A stretch of 64,000 nt of DNA from Polyangia bacterium. Lineage in GTDB: Bacteria > Myxococcota_A > Polyangia > Polyangiales > JAUICN01. A model generated the notes under the pieces. It searched no databases and was not told the DNA's origin. It worked only from the letters and a program-made list of their open reading frames with translations. Positions 7,835 to 17,700 of this stretch are shown here, piece after piece (position 1 is the stretch's first letter; each line of letters starts with the position of its first letter). Location: contig JAUICN010000003.1 of the NCBI GenBank assembly GCA_030427835.1, positions 226,965 through 290,964 of the forward strand. Direction: 5' to 3'. The translations under genes and the position numbers were made by a program.

Positions 7835-8608
7835 ATGGTATCTCCGCCTAAAACTCCAGAGCTAGCCCTTGCGTTGGACGTCCCTAGTCTGGCGGAAGCC
7901 ACACAGTGGGTGGAGCAAATGGACGGCACGATCTCCCTCTTTAAGGTCGGCCTCCAGCTGTTTACAAAAGAGGGGCCGGCCGTGGTGAACATGATTCATC
8001 AACAGGGCGGACAGGTATTCCTCGACCTCAAGTTCCACGACATCCCCAAAACAGTCGAGCAAGCCGTCTCTTCCGCCTGCGCCCTTGGGCCACGCTTCCT
8101 GACGATCCACACCACCTCGGGACCTGCGGCCATTGCAGCGGCGGTAAGGGCAAGCGAGTCCTCGGGTACCACTCTTCTTGGCGTATCCGTTCTGACAAGC
8201 CTCGACACAGGGGACCTACAACAGCTTGGTTGGGGCACCTCGCCTGGGGATCTCATGGCCCGCCTGACCCAGCTGGGAGCAGACCAGGGCCTGAATGGCT
8301 TCGTATGCTCCCCCCAGGAATGCCACGATCTCCGACAACAGTTGGGTAAGGAAAGCACCCTAGTGGTCCCGGGAATCCGCCCGGAACCCATGGATCAACC
8401 CGATGGGACTTCCACCGGCCACCCACACGCTGGAGACGCCCAAACACATCCCGTTCCAGAGCAGGACGATCAAAAGCGGGCTGCAACACCGGCTCAGGCG
8501 GTTCGTGCTGGGGCCAACGTATTGGTGGTCGGCCGCCCCATTCGAAACGCACCGAACCCACGCGCCGCAGCCCACCGCATCCTTAAACAGATTCAATCTT
8601 CCCCATGA
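7835..8608 (+). CDS. pyrF: Orotidine 5'-phosphate decarboxylase
   Basis: PyrF converts OMP to UMP, the last step of de novo pyrimidine synthesis. Visible are the beta1 motif LALDVPS, the active-site FLDLKFHDIPKT (charged Asp/Lys/Asp network), the TIHTTSGPAA strand, PGIRP and the phosphate loop VVGRPI. This is the shorter bacterial type 1 family. Between PGIRP (about residue 180) and DQKR (about 212) sits an insertion of roughly 28 residues rich in His, Asp, Thr, Gln and Pro. In most relatives only a few residues join these two motifs, so this loop is enlarged. The start has an upstream purine stretch (AAAGGGCGG). The stop overlaps the next gene's ATG by 4 bases. Confidence 0.95.
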   Translation: MVSPPKTPELALALDVPSLAEATQWVEQMDGTISLFKVGLQLFTKEGPAVVNMIHQQGGQVFLDLKFHDIPKTVEQAVSSACALGPRFLTIHTTSGPAAIAAAVRASESSGTTLLGVSVLTSLDTGDLQQLGWGTSPGDLMARLTQLGADQGLNGFVCSPQECHDLRQQLGKESTLVVPGIRPEPMDQPDGTSTGHPHAGDAQTHPVPEQDDQKRAATPAQAVRAGANVLVVGRPIRNAPNPRAAAHRILKQIQSSP

Positions 8609-9543
8609 CCCCGAAACGTTCACAACCCTCCCGATCCCCATCAAATCACCTTCACTTGCCCGGGTGGAACGCGGTTACGGAAGCCCTCAAAGCCAACCTG
8701 ACCATAGAAGATCTCTACCTTCGCACATCAGCCACCCAGGGAAACAGTTCCGCCAGGGACGGGGGACAAAAGAAATCGTCGTCAAGACAGCACAGGGAAG
8801 TCGTTGAAGAATTGCGAAGTCAAGGTACTCGAATCCACAACGTCTCCCACAGTGAAATCGCAAACCGTGCGGGAACAGAACACCACCAGGGTGTCCTGGG
8901 TGTGACACCCCACCACTTCCTGTACAGGGAGCTGGATGAAATCTTATCGGCCATGCGTCCACATGGAATACTCATCGCCCTAGACAACCTACAGGACCCA
9001 CACAACCTGGGAGCCATCGTGAGAACAGGTATGGCCCTGGGCGCACAAGGGTTCATCATCCCCAAGGACCGCTCCGCCGGGGTTTCCCCAGGATCCATAC
9101 GAAGCTCCGCTGGAACGATTCTGCGCGCTCCCATCGCCCGGGTAACCAACATGGCCCGCACCCTCAAGGAGCTCAACGAACGGTTCCTGGAAACCGTGTT
9201 GATCGAGCCCCATCAGGCCCAGTCCATTCACAACTTGGGCACCATCCCCACCCAGGGACGCGTATTGGTTTTTGGGTCCGAACAACAGGGCTGTCGCCCA
9301 TGGGTACGCAAACAATGCCAATACCAGGTCTCCATCCCGATGGCCGCTCAGATGGAGGCCGCAAAAGAAAGCAGCCACGGCGTACCCGCAAACGACGCAG
9401 CAACCCACCCCGGTGAAACGACAAAAACTGTAGCAACTCAAGGCGTTGTGGAATCCCTAAACGTATCTGTGGCCGCGGGGATTGCACTCTACACCTGCTT
9501 TCACGCACAATCAGGAAATGGCCCAAACCCCAAAACGCACTGA
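8605..9543 (+). CDS. rlmB: 23S rRNA (guanosine-2'-O-)-methyltransferase, SpoU/TrmH family
   Basis: SPOUT-fold methyltransferase, RlmB-like, 312 aa. Motif 1 is ALDNLQDPHNLGAIVRTG with catalytic Arg; motif 2 is LVFGSEQQGCRPWVRKQC; motif 3 is split into SIPM and VESLNVSVAAGIALY. The N-terminal L30e-like substrate-binding domain (GWNAVTEALKA, then HQGVLGV) is present with a Ser/Gln/Lys-rich loop. Between the two halves of motif 3 lies an insertion of about 36 residues (Ala/Thr/His/Gly-rich), which is unusual because this region forms the trefoil-knot cofactor pocket. It overlaps pyrF at the 5' end and pfkA at the 3' end. Exact rRNA or tRNA target is not certain from sequence. Confidence 0.88.
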   Translation: MTPKRSQPSRSPSNHLHLPGWNAVTEALKANLTIEDLYLRTSATQGNSSARDGGQKKSSSRQHREVVEELRSQGTRIHNVSHSEIANRAGTEHHQGVLGVTPHHFLYRELDEILSAMRPHGILIALDNLQDPHNLGAIVRTGMALGAQGFIIPKDRSAGVSPGSIRSSAGTILRAPIARVTNMARTLKELNERFLETVLIEPHQAQSIHNLGTIPTQGRVLVFGSEQQGCRPWVRKQCQYQVSIPMAAQMEAAKESSHGVPANDAATHPGETTKTVATQGVVESLNVSVAAGIALYTCFHAQSGNGPNPKTH

Positions 9544-10612
9544 ACGGGTCGCCATCCTCACGGGCGGCGGAGATGCCCCGGGTCTAAACGCGGTGCTTCG
9601 GGCATTCGTGCGCGTGAGCCATCACCACGGCATCGAAGTCTACGGTAGTGAAGACGGTTTTGAAGGCCTCGTACAACGCAACCGCATGGTCAAACTCACG
9701 CCAGGATCTGTCAGAGGCATCCTCGCCCGTGGCGGCAGCATTCTTGGATGCTCGAACCGAGCAAACCCGTTTGCCTATCCCACAGGCACAGAATCAGATC
9801 CCTACGAAGATCGCACCCAGGACGTGGTAGAACGGCTTCGAAGCCATGGGATCGACATTCTCGTGCTTGTGGGTGGAGACGGCACCATGGATATCGGGCA
9901 CCGTCTCTCACAGCAACACAAGGTTCCCGTAGTTGGCATTCCCAAAACCATCGACAACGATCTTGGCGCCACGGACGTCACGTTTGGATTCGACACGGCG
10001 GTCACCACAGCTACCTGGGCCATCGACACCCTACACAGTACGGCGGAGGCCCACGATCGAATCATGATCGTAGAAGTCATGGGGAGATATGCAGGTTGGA
10101 TTGCACTGCATTCCGGCATGGCAGGCGGCGCCGACATTATCCTGCTCCCAGAACGGCCCTACGATATCGAACGGGTTGCCACCAAAATACGGCAGCGGGC
10201 CCAGCAAGGGTCAACCTTCAGTATTGTGGTGGTAGGAGAAGGCGCCTACCCGAAAGGCACACCATCCACAGAAGCAAGCCCAGTGGATGGCCACCTGCCA
10301 AAACTGCAGGGGGCCGCCGCCACTTTGGCACAACACCTCGGCGCACAGGTTCCACATGAGATCCGAACTACGGTACTCGGGCACCTACAACGGGGAGGCA
10401 GCCCCTCCCCAGCAGACCGGATCCTTGGAACCCGTTTTGGAGCGGCCGCGGCAGATCTCTGCGCCAAAGGAATCACGCAACGCATGGTATCCATTCGCAA
10501 CGAACAAATCGTGGATGTCGCCCTAAAAGAAGCCGTGCAAAATCCAAAACGGGTCACAGATTCAGAACCGCTTATCGCCACAGCAAAAGCCATTGGCATA
10601 GAATTTGGTTAA
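9518..10612 (+). CDS. pfkA: 6-phosphofructokinase, ATP- or PPi-type uncertain
   Basis: Phosphofructokinase A family, 364 aa, phosphorylating fructose 6-phosphate in glycolysis. ATG 9518 is preferred because it has AGGAA upstream and is followed by the first strand ERVAILTGGGDAPGLNAVLRAF. Other motifs are LVGGDGTMDIGHRL, GIPKTIDNDLGATDVTFGFDTAV and EVMGRYAGWIAL. The nucleotide-site residue is Gly (GGDGT, as in ATP enzymes), while the following loop has Lys (PKTIDND), the residue typical of PPi-dependent or mixed group III enzymes. Donor specificity is therefore open. The C-terminal allosteric part is shorter than in strictly regulated enzymes. It overlaps the methyltransferase gene by 26 bases and converges on guaA. 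Confidence 0.92.
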   Translation: MAQTPKRTERVAILTGGGDAPGLNAVLRAFVRVSHHHGIEVYGSEDGFEGLVQRNRMVKLTPGSVRGILARGGSILGCSNRANPFAYPTGTESDPYEDRTQDVVERLRSHGIDILVLVGGDGTMDIGHRLSQQHKVPVVGIPKTIDNDLGATDVTFGFDTAVTTATWAIDTLHSTAEAHDRIMIVEVMGRYAGWIALHSGMAGGADIILLPERPYDIERVATKIRQRAQQGSTFSIVVVGEGAYPKGTPSTEASPVDGHLPKLQGAAATLAQHLGAQVPHEIRTTVLGHLQRGGSPSPADRILGTRFGAAAADLCAKGITQRMVSIRNEQIVDVALKEAVQNPKRVTDSEPLIATAKAIGIEFG

Positions 10613-10617
10613 CCTCA

Positions 10618-12162
10618 CTACTCCCATTCAATGGTCGCCGGGGGCTTGGACGAAATATCGTAAACCACCCGGTTGCAGCCACGCACCTCATTGATGATTC
10701 GACTGGAAACGCGTCCGAGAAACTCATGGGGGAGAGGCGCCCAGTGGGCAGTCATCCCGTCTGTCGCCTGCACCGCGCGAACCGCCACCACGTACTCGTA
10801 GGTACGGGCGTCCCCCATAACCCCCACCGTACGTACCGGAAGAATCACACAAAATGCCTGCCAAACCTCCTCATACAATCCCGTCTGCCGCAGTTCCTCC
10901 AGAAAAATCACATCCGCCTCACGCAACACCCTCAACTTGTCGTCCGTGATTTCGCCAAGACAACGGATCGCAAGACCCGGCCCCGGGAACGGATGTCGCC
11001 ATAGCGCCTGATGGGGGATCTCCAGTGCTGCCCCTGCCCTTCTGACTTCGTCCTTAAACAGCTCTCGAAGGGGTTCCACCAAATCCAAATGAAGGTGTTC
11101 CGGAAGCCCTCCCACGTTGTGATGGCTCTTGATGACCGCACTGGGTCCACCACTGGAAACGCTTTCGATCACATCGGGATAGAGTGTTCCCTGCACAAGG
11201 AATTGCACATCCTCCAGCTTCTCCGCTTCCCGTTGAAACACGTCCACAAACACGCGCCCAATGATTTTCCTTTTCGTCTCAGGGTCCGAGACCCCATCGA
11301 GGGCACCCAAAAACTCCTGGGCCGCATCCACGTGCACCACATTCAAGCGAAAATGGTCCTTAAACAACGTCATGACCTCTGCCGCCTCATCCTGGCGCAG
11401 CAACCCATTGTCCACAAAAATGCACGTCAACCGATCCCCGATGGCCTGGGACACAAGCACGGCAGCCACCAGAGAGTCCACCCCCCCAGAAAGCCCGCAG
11501 ACTGCAGAAGCCGCACCCACAGTCGTGCGGATTTGATCCACACTCTGCTCCACAAATGATTCGGGTGTCCAATCCGCAGAGGCACCCGCCCAGCCGAACA
11601 GAAAGGATCGGAGAAGCTCTGTTCCGCGCGGCGTGTGAGCGACCTCGGGATGAAACTGCACGCCCGCGATCTTACGGTTGAGATCACCAATGACCGCAAA
11701 GGGAGTTTGATCGTTGCTTGCCCACACCGCAAATCCGGGAGGTGCATTCACAACCCGATCCCCGTGACTCATCCACACATCGAAAGAGACTCCCGGTTCA
11801 AACGCATCCAACAGACCCACATCCTGGGCCACAACCACGGATGCCTGACCATACTCATGCCGATCCGCCGGTTCCACCCGGCCACCGAGAAGATGGCACA
11901 TGAGCTGTTGTCCGTAGCAAATCCCGAGAACAGGCAACCCAAGATCAAACAACAAGGGATCCACCGTGGGCGAATCTGTACCCAATACGCTCTCAGGGCC
12001 CCCGGATAGGATTACAGCCAAGGGTTGTTTTTCTCGGATCTCCTCCAGGGAAAGCTGGTAGGGGTGGATCTCACAGTACACACTCAGTTCACGGACGCGC
12101 CTTGCGATGAGCTGGGTGTACTGCGAACCAAAATCAAGAATAAGAACACCACGTCGATCCAT
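10618..12162 (-). CDS. guaA: GMP synthase (glutamine-hydrolysing)
   Basis: GuaA aminates XMP to GMP. The N-terminal class I glutamine amidotransferase domain has the nucleophile Cys in [10 protein letters not shown] and His/Glu in [11 protein letters not shown]. The ATP-pyrophosphatase domain has the P-loop [13 protein letters not shown]. The C-terminal dimerisation domain ends in the family signature PPATIEWE. Length 514 aa is normal. It lies 36 bases downstream of guaB on the same strand, so the two form a guaBA operon. Its 3' end is only 5 bases from the convergent pfkA stop, leaving no room for separate terminators. Confidence 0.98.
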   Translation of the reverse strand: MDRRGVLILDFGSQYTQLIARRVRELSVYCEIHPYQLSLEEIREKQPLAVILSGGPESVLGTDSPTVDPLLFDLGLPVLGICYGQQLMCHLLGGRVEPADRHEYGQASVVVAQDVGLLDAFEPGVSFDVWMSHGDRVVNAPPGFAVWASNDQTPFAVIGDLNRKIAGVQFHPEVAHTPRGTELLRSFLFGWAGASADWTPESFVEQSVDQIRTTVGAASAVCGLSGGVDSLVAAVLVSQAIGDRLTCIFVDNGLLRQDEAAEVMTLFKDHFRLNVVHVDAAQEFLGALDGVSDPETKRKIIGRVFVDVFQREAEKLEDVQFLVQGTLYPDVIESVSSGGPSAVIKSHHNVGGLPEHLHLDLVEPLRELFKDEVRRAGAALEIPHQALWRHPFPGPGLAIRCLGEITDDKLRVLREADVIFLEELRQTGLYEEVWQAFCVILPVRTVGVMGDARTYEYVVAVRAVQATDGMTAHWAPLPHEFLGRVSSRIINEVRGCNRVVYDISSKPPATIEWE

Positions 12163-12198
12163 TTCTTTTTACCTAACTCGTACCGCGAGAAAACGAAG

Positions 12199-13707
<1,509 letters not shown>

Positions 13708-13829
13708 TCATCCATGATTGGCCCAATTCCCATTGTGACGCTCGCGCCTCCTGGCGGCTCCATAGCAGGTCTAGCCCAAGCGTCCATGGCGTCGAAGCTC
13801 ACGCAATAAGTGAAAACATGCTGTTGGCC

Positions 13830-14591
13830 TCAAGCCCCCAAGAGCGGGCCAAGCACCTGATCCGCGGCCTTGGCCCAGCCACGATTGGCCTTTGGGCTAG
13901 CAGGGCTGGGATGAAGCAGGGTGACCACCTCACCGTACGCGTCGCCAACCAAACCACCGCACCGCTTTGCCGCAAACCCTCCCACTCCGACCAACGTCCG
14001 GGGCTGAAGAACCTGCAACAGCGTTCGCAACGCTCCGTCGCAGGCGACAAACAACCGTTCACGCTCGCTCGCAAGCAGCTTGTCAGGGGTACGGTTGCGA
14101 CCCGAATCCTCAACAAACAAAAGCGGGCAATAATTCACCACAAACGCCCGTTCAAAAAAATCTTCCGCCCGGGCAAACCGATCCCGGGCCCAGCCCCAGA
14201 GCCGGCTTCCACTGACTTCGGATCGTGGGCAAGAAAACCCAAGGATGGGTCGCTTGGGGTGGGTACCCGCAACAGGATCCACCACAGCTTCGATCCCCAT
14301 CCAATCCCGGACCATGCTCACATCCCCAAACGGCACTCCGGTCTGGGCCATACCAAAAGGACCGGGGTTCATACCCACTAGCACCACCGGCCGTCGTCCT
14401 CCGGCAAACTTCTCCACGTAGGACCGATGGGACTGCCACGCGTATCGCAACGGCGCGTACACGTGCGTCACCGGTTCTTCGCAAGAAAACGAGGAAAGCT
14501 GATCACGTAGTCCCGCAGAGACTTCCAGAACCCGTGAAATCTGGGTTGCTCTGGATCCAGTGTGCTCAGTCGTCGACATGTTGCACAACAT
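13830..14591 (-). CDS. SMUG1-type uracil-DNA glycosylase
   Basis: Base-excision repair enzyme removing uracil from DNA; SMUG1 branch of the UDG superfamily. Diagnostic motifs: GMNPGPFGMAQTGVPFGD (uracil pocket with catalytic Asn), HPKRPILGFSCPRSEVSG, the FVVNYCPL strand with the Asn that reads uracil, GRNRTPDKL, and the DNA-intercalation motif HPSPASPKANRGW with its conserved His. About 250 aa, as in vertebrate and Geobacter SMUG1. Start candidates are GTG 14594, ATG 14591 and ATG 14579; none has a strong ribosome site. It lies 45 bases downstream of the lipoprotein gene on the same strand. SMUG1 is uncommon in bacteria. Confidence 0.92.
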   Translation of the reverse strand: MLCNMSTTEHTGSRATQISRVLEVSAGLRDQLSSFSCEEPVTHVYAPLRYAWQSHRSYVEKFAGGRRPVVLVGMNPGPFGMAQTGVPFGDVSMVRDWMGIEAVVDPVAGTHPKRPILGFSCPRSEVSGSRLWGWARDRFARAEDFFERAFVVNYCPLLFVEDSGRNRTPDKLLASERERLFVACDGALRTLLQVLQPRTLVGVGGFAAKRCGGLVGDAYGEVVTLLHPSPASPKANRGWAKAADQVLGPLLGA

Positions 14592-14636
14592 CACTTTCGA
14601 TGGAACGCCTTGTCAGAACTCGTCCGTCAGAACCCG

Positions 14637-15770
14637 TCATTGCGCAAACACGCGATGGATGACCACGGGACCTGACCCGTCCCCTACCACCTGGGTCGAG
14701 TCCGAACTATCAAAACGAACGCTGCCAGCCTCGGCGGTATACGTGCCAGAAGACGCGCCCGTGACCACCGCGTCGCCCAAGACATCCACCGTAAGGGAAT
14801 TTCCGCCCACGTCTGTGGTGCCAGCAATACTCACAAGCCCCGTGCCCGACAACAGCTGCCAGGTTCCCGCATGGGTGGCAGGCCCGTCAAACAGCACCAC
14901 AACACCACCGCGCTGAAGGAACGACGCCAACGATGCGGCCCAATCCGCGGCGAGCATCTGAAGCTCCATATCGGTGGAGGAATCACCCTGGGGATAGATG
15001 ACAAACGCACGTGCCAGCAACAACTGGGACGTCACTTGCCCCGCCGTCGCCACCACTTTGGTCCAGGAACGACCTGAGCTCATGGCAACATTGTTTATCG
15101 CGGTATCCACACCAGTCACAGAGGCCGTACTTGCGGTACCCTCATAGGCAAGAACCGTGTAGGGAACCCCCAGGGACAAAAACACCGAGTTATGGGCGAT
15201 CACTTCCATCGTATTGTTGGTGGTCCCGGAATAGTCATGGCCCACAAGCACCGCATGACCCGAAGCCGCAACACAACCGCCTCCGGTACACAAACTCGCA
15301 GGGCAAACGTTACCGCACATTCCACAGTGATTGGGATTCACTGAAGTATCCACACACTCGGGGCCACACATGCTGAAGGGCATGGAACAGCTGGCAATGC
15401 ACATGCCGCCCGCACACACGGGGGCGCCGCCCGTACACATGGTGCCGCAATCCCCACAGTTGTTCGGATCGTTCAACACATCCGCACAGGTACCGCCGCA
15501 GTCTTTCTCACCGAGACCACACCCAGAGAGGCTCCCGTCCACCATGGAACCATCGGAACCGCCGTCCCCCATGGAACCGTCTGCCATGGCACCGTCAGAT
15601 AGGGAACCATCTGTGGATCCGTCCTCAAAACCAGCGTCCACGGACACAACGCAGCCACCATCCGCGGCGCGATACCCTGAACCACAACGCACTCCAACAA
15701 TCGCATCACAGGCGGGAAGGCAAAAACCGCAAGCAAACACACAGAGAACGAATCTCGCCCAGGAACTCAT
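14637..15770 (-). CDS. Cys-rich secreted lipoprotein, myxobacterial type
   Basis: 377 aa with a signal peptide and lipobox LPAC (Cys21), so probably anchored in the outer membrane. Residues about 45-85 are a low-complexity Asp/Gly/Ser/Met linker (repeated DGS units). Residues about 90-175 hold paired Cys modules of the type NCGDCGTMC and HCGMCGNVC, known from many myxobacterial surface proteins. The C-terminal 200 residues (GHAVLVGHDYSGT onward, with FVIYPQGDSS and GGVVVLFDGPA) resemble a glutamine-amidotransferase-like or flavodoxin-like sandwich, but I cannot assign a family. The ATG overlaps the stop of the OmpA-family gene by 4 bases, so the two are translationally coupled and may act together at the surface. 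Confidence 0.8.
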   Translation of the reverse strand: MSSWARFVLCVFACGFCLPACDAIVGVRCGSGYRAADGGCVVSVDAGFEDGSTDGSLSDGAMADGSMGDGGSDGSMVDGSLSGCGLGEKDCGGTCADVLNDPNNCGDCGTMCTGGAPVCAGGMCIASCSMPFSMCGPECVDTSVNPNHCGMCGNVCPASLCTGGGCVAASGHAVLVGHDYSGTTNNTMEVIAHNSVFLSLGVPYTVLAYEGTASTASVTGVDTAINNVAMSSGRSWTKVVATAGQVTSQLLLARAFVIYPQGDSSTDMELQMLAADWAASLASFLQRGGVVVLFDGPATHAGTWQLLSGTGLVSIAGTTDVGGNSLTVDVLGDAVVTGASSGTYTAEAGSVRFDSSDSTQVVGDGSGPVVIHRVFAQ

Positions 15771-17671
15771 AGATCCTCCTCAAACTCATCCGAATCAAAG
15801 TCGTCCTCAGCACCTTGCACTGGCGTTGCCGGAGCCGCGGGGGCCACCCCAGGGGCGCCCTCGTCCTCCGCAAAATTTTCGGACCATCCATCATCCTCGG
15901 TGGTGGGTGAATCCGAAACATCCGATTCAGGAGAACTCAATTCCCCAGAGCGTTCGCCTTCCCTGGGATCGGATTCAGGCGTCCCTTGGTCCGCAGGCAC
16001 AACGGCACCATCGGCATCGTCCGAAGATCCAACATCATCTGGGGACCCCATATCGCCTACGGCATCCACACCGTTCGATTCGGCATTCCCCGAAACCGTT
16101 TCCCCAGAAGCAACGTCGCTCACTCCATCGGCCAAGGCTTCCCGATCATCATCCGAAGCCGAACCTCCCTCTGGAGCAACAACCTCTGACTTCACCGCCT
16201 GTTCCTTCTTGGAAATCACCACAAACTCCACACGCCGATTGACACGGAGCGACGATTCACTGCCTCCAAGGTTGAGTGGCCGAGACTCCCCAAAACCAAC
16301 CGCCTCCAGAATGTGAGACGGAACACCCAATTCCACCAGAGCATTCACCACATTCTGGGCCCGCAGCTCACTGAGTCGCTGATTGAACTTCTCGTTGCCA
16401 CGATAGTCGGTGTGCCCCTCGATGCGCACGTGGGTCCACTCCGGATGCTGCTGCTGAAGGCGGTAAAGCGCTCGCAATACCGGCATGGCGCGGCCACGGA
16501 TCCCCGCAGACTCCGTACGGAAGATCACCCGACTGTCGAGCACGATGCGGTCGTCGATAAGCTCAATCAATCCCTCATCTGGACAACCGTCCTCATCGTC
16601 ATTTCCATTGATGACCTCAGGCTCATTGGGGCATTGGTCCAGCGCATCCACCACACCATCCCCGTCATTGTCCGTATCTGGGCAGCCATCCTCATCTTCG
16701 AATCCATCGCTGTCCTCAGCGTCCACGGGGCACGCGTCATCCCCATCGAAAATGCCATCCCGATCGTTGTCGGGTTCTGGACAACCATCGGTGTCCTCAA
16801 AATCGTCCATGTCCTCCGGGATCAACACGCATTCATCCTCAGAGTCATCAATGCCATCCTGATCCGTATCCTTGGCTTCTGGCTCGGGTTCAGGATCTGA
16901 AGGTGCCACGACCTCGGGAATCACAACGGGGGTCGGGCGGCCGTCCCCAAAAGCAAGCTGAACACCCACCGTGAGAATTTTGGCGTCACGGGGATCGAGA
17001 GAGCTCTGATCACCCCGAACCTGATACCAACGCACCACGGGGGCGATACCCATATCGCCTTGCCCCAACCCTGGCAGCACAAACCCATAGCCCAGCCCCG
17101 CCTGAACGCCCAAACGCACCAAATCCCCGGTCACCACAGCGCCCGCCAACCCCTCCAGGAAAAGCCCCTGAAACCTGGAGGCTTCCATGTCCCCCATGGG
17201 AAGACGAAGGCGCACCCCCCCCTGGGCGGAGAAGAATCCCCCCAAGGATGGATCCTCCACCCCTGTCTCCGTGGGTGAATCTCCATTGAGAAGAGCACCG
17301 CCCTGCAGGTGCACACCAAGCAAAATCCATGGAGAAAGGGAGCGGTACACTCCCACGCCCAGGGATCCACCGGGTCCAAACAAATCGCTTTGGGGGGCTG
17401 TAAGAGCCAAGGCACCCGCCAGCTCCACCACCCCAAACGTCACTTCCTTGGAGGTTGCCGACACCACCGGTGGCACCTCGGTGGGCCCGATCGAGGGTTC
17501 CAAAGGGGCATCCACCGTGTCCGGTTCTCCGCCAAGCGGAGCGTCTTCGAGTGGTGTTTCCCCGACAGCCTGTGCCATAGCGGAGCCCTGGATCGCGCAA
17601 AGTCCAACACCCACAACCAGGCCAAGCGCCCAACCCGTCAAAGAACGCGTCACCCGCTCATCATTTTCCAT
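15767..17671 (-). CDS. OmpA-family outer-membrane protein with thrombospondin type 3 repeats
   Basis: 634 aa. Signal peptide (LALGL-type core ending AMAQA), then a predicted 8-strand beta-barrel (about 60-230). Three calcium-binding type 3 repeats follow: DTDQDGIDDSEDEC, DNDRDGIFDGDDAC and DNDGDGVVDALDQC. An OmpA C-terminal peptidoglycan-binding domain carries IEGHTDYRGN and RLSELRAQNVVNALVELGV. A very acidic, Ser/Gly/Val-rich tail of about 150 residues follows the OmpA domain, which is not usual. ATG 17671 is chosen over 17689 because GGGAG lies 8 bases upstream. It follows parE by 29 bases and couples to the lipoprotein gene downstream. It likely links outer membrane and cell wall. Confidence 0.9.
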   Translation of the reverse strand: MENDERVTRSLTGWALGLVVGVGLCAIQGSAMAQAVGETPLEDAPLGGEPDTVDAPLEPSIGPTEVPPVVSATSKEVTFGVVELAGALALTAPQSDLFGPGGSLGVGVYRSLSPWILLGVHLQGGALLNGDSPTETGVEDPSLGGFFSAQGGVRLRLPMGDMEASRFQGLFLEGLAGAVVTGDLVRLGVQAGLGYGFVLPGLGQGDMGIAPVVRWYQVRGDQSSLDPRDAKILTVGVQLAFGDGRPTPVVIPEVVAPSDPEPEPEAKDTDQDGIDDSEDECVLIPEDMDDFEDTDGCPEPDNDRDGIFDGDDACPVDAEDSDGFEDEDGCPDTDNDGDGVVDALDQCPNEPEVINGNDDEDGCPDEGLIELIDDRIVLDSRVIFRTESAGIRGRAMPVLRALYRLQQQHPEWTHVRIEGHTDYRGNEKFNQRLSELRAQNVVNALVELGVPSHILEAVGFGESRPLNLGGSESSLRVNRRVEFVVISKKEQAVKSEVVAPEGGSASDDDREALADGVSDVASGETVSGNAESNGVDAVGDMGSPDDVGSSDDADGAVVPADQGTPESDPREGERSGELSSPESDVSDSPTTEDDGWSENFAEDEGAPGVAPAAPATPVQGAEDDFDSDEFEEDL

Positions 17672-17700
17672 GCAATCGGCTCCCAACATCAGCGGGCCGA

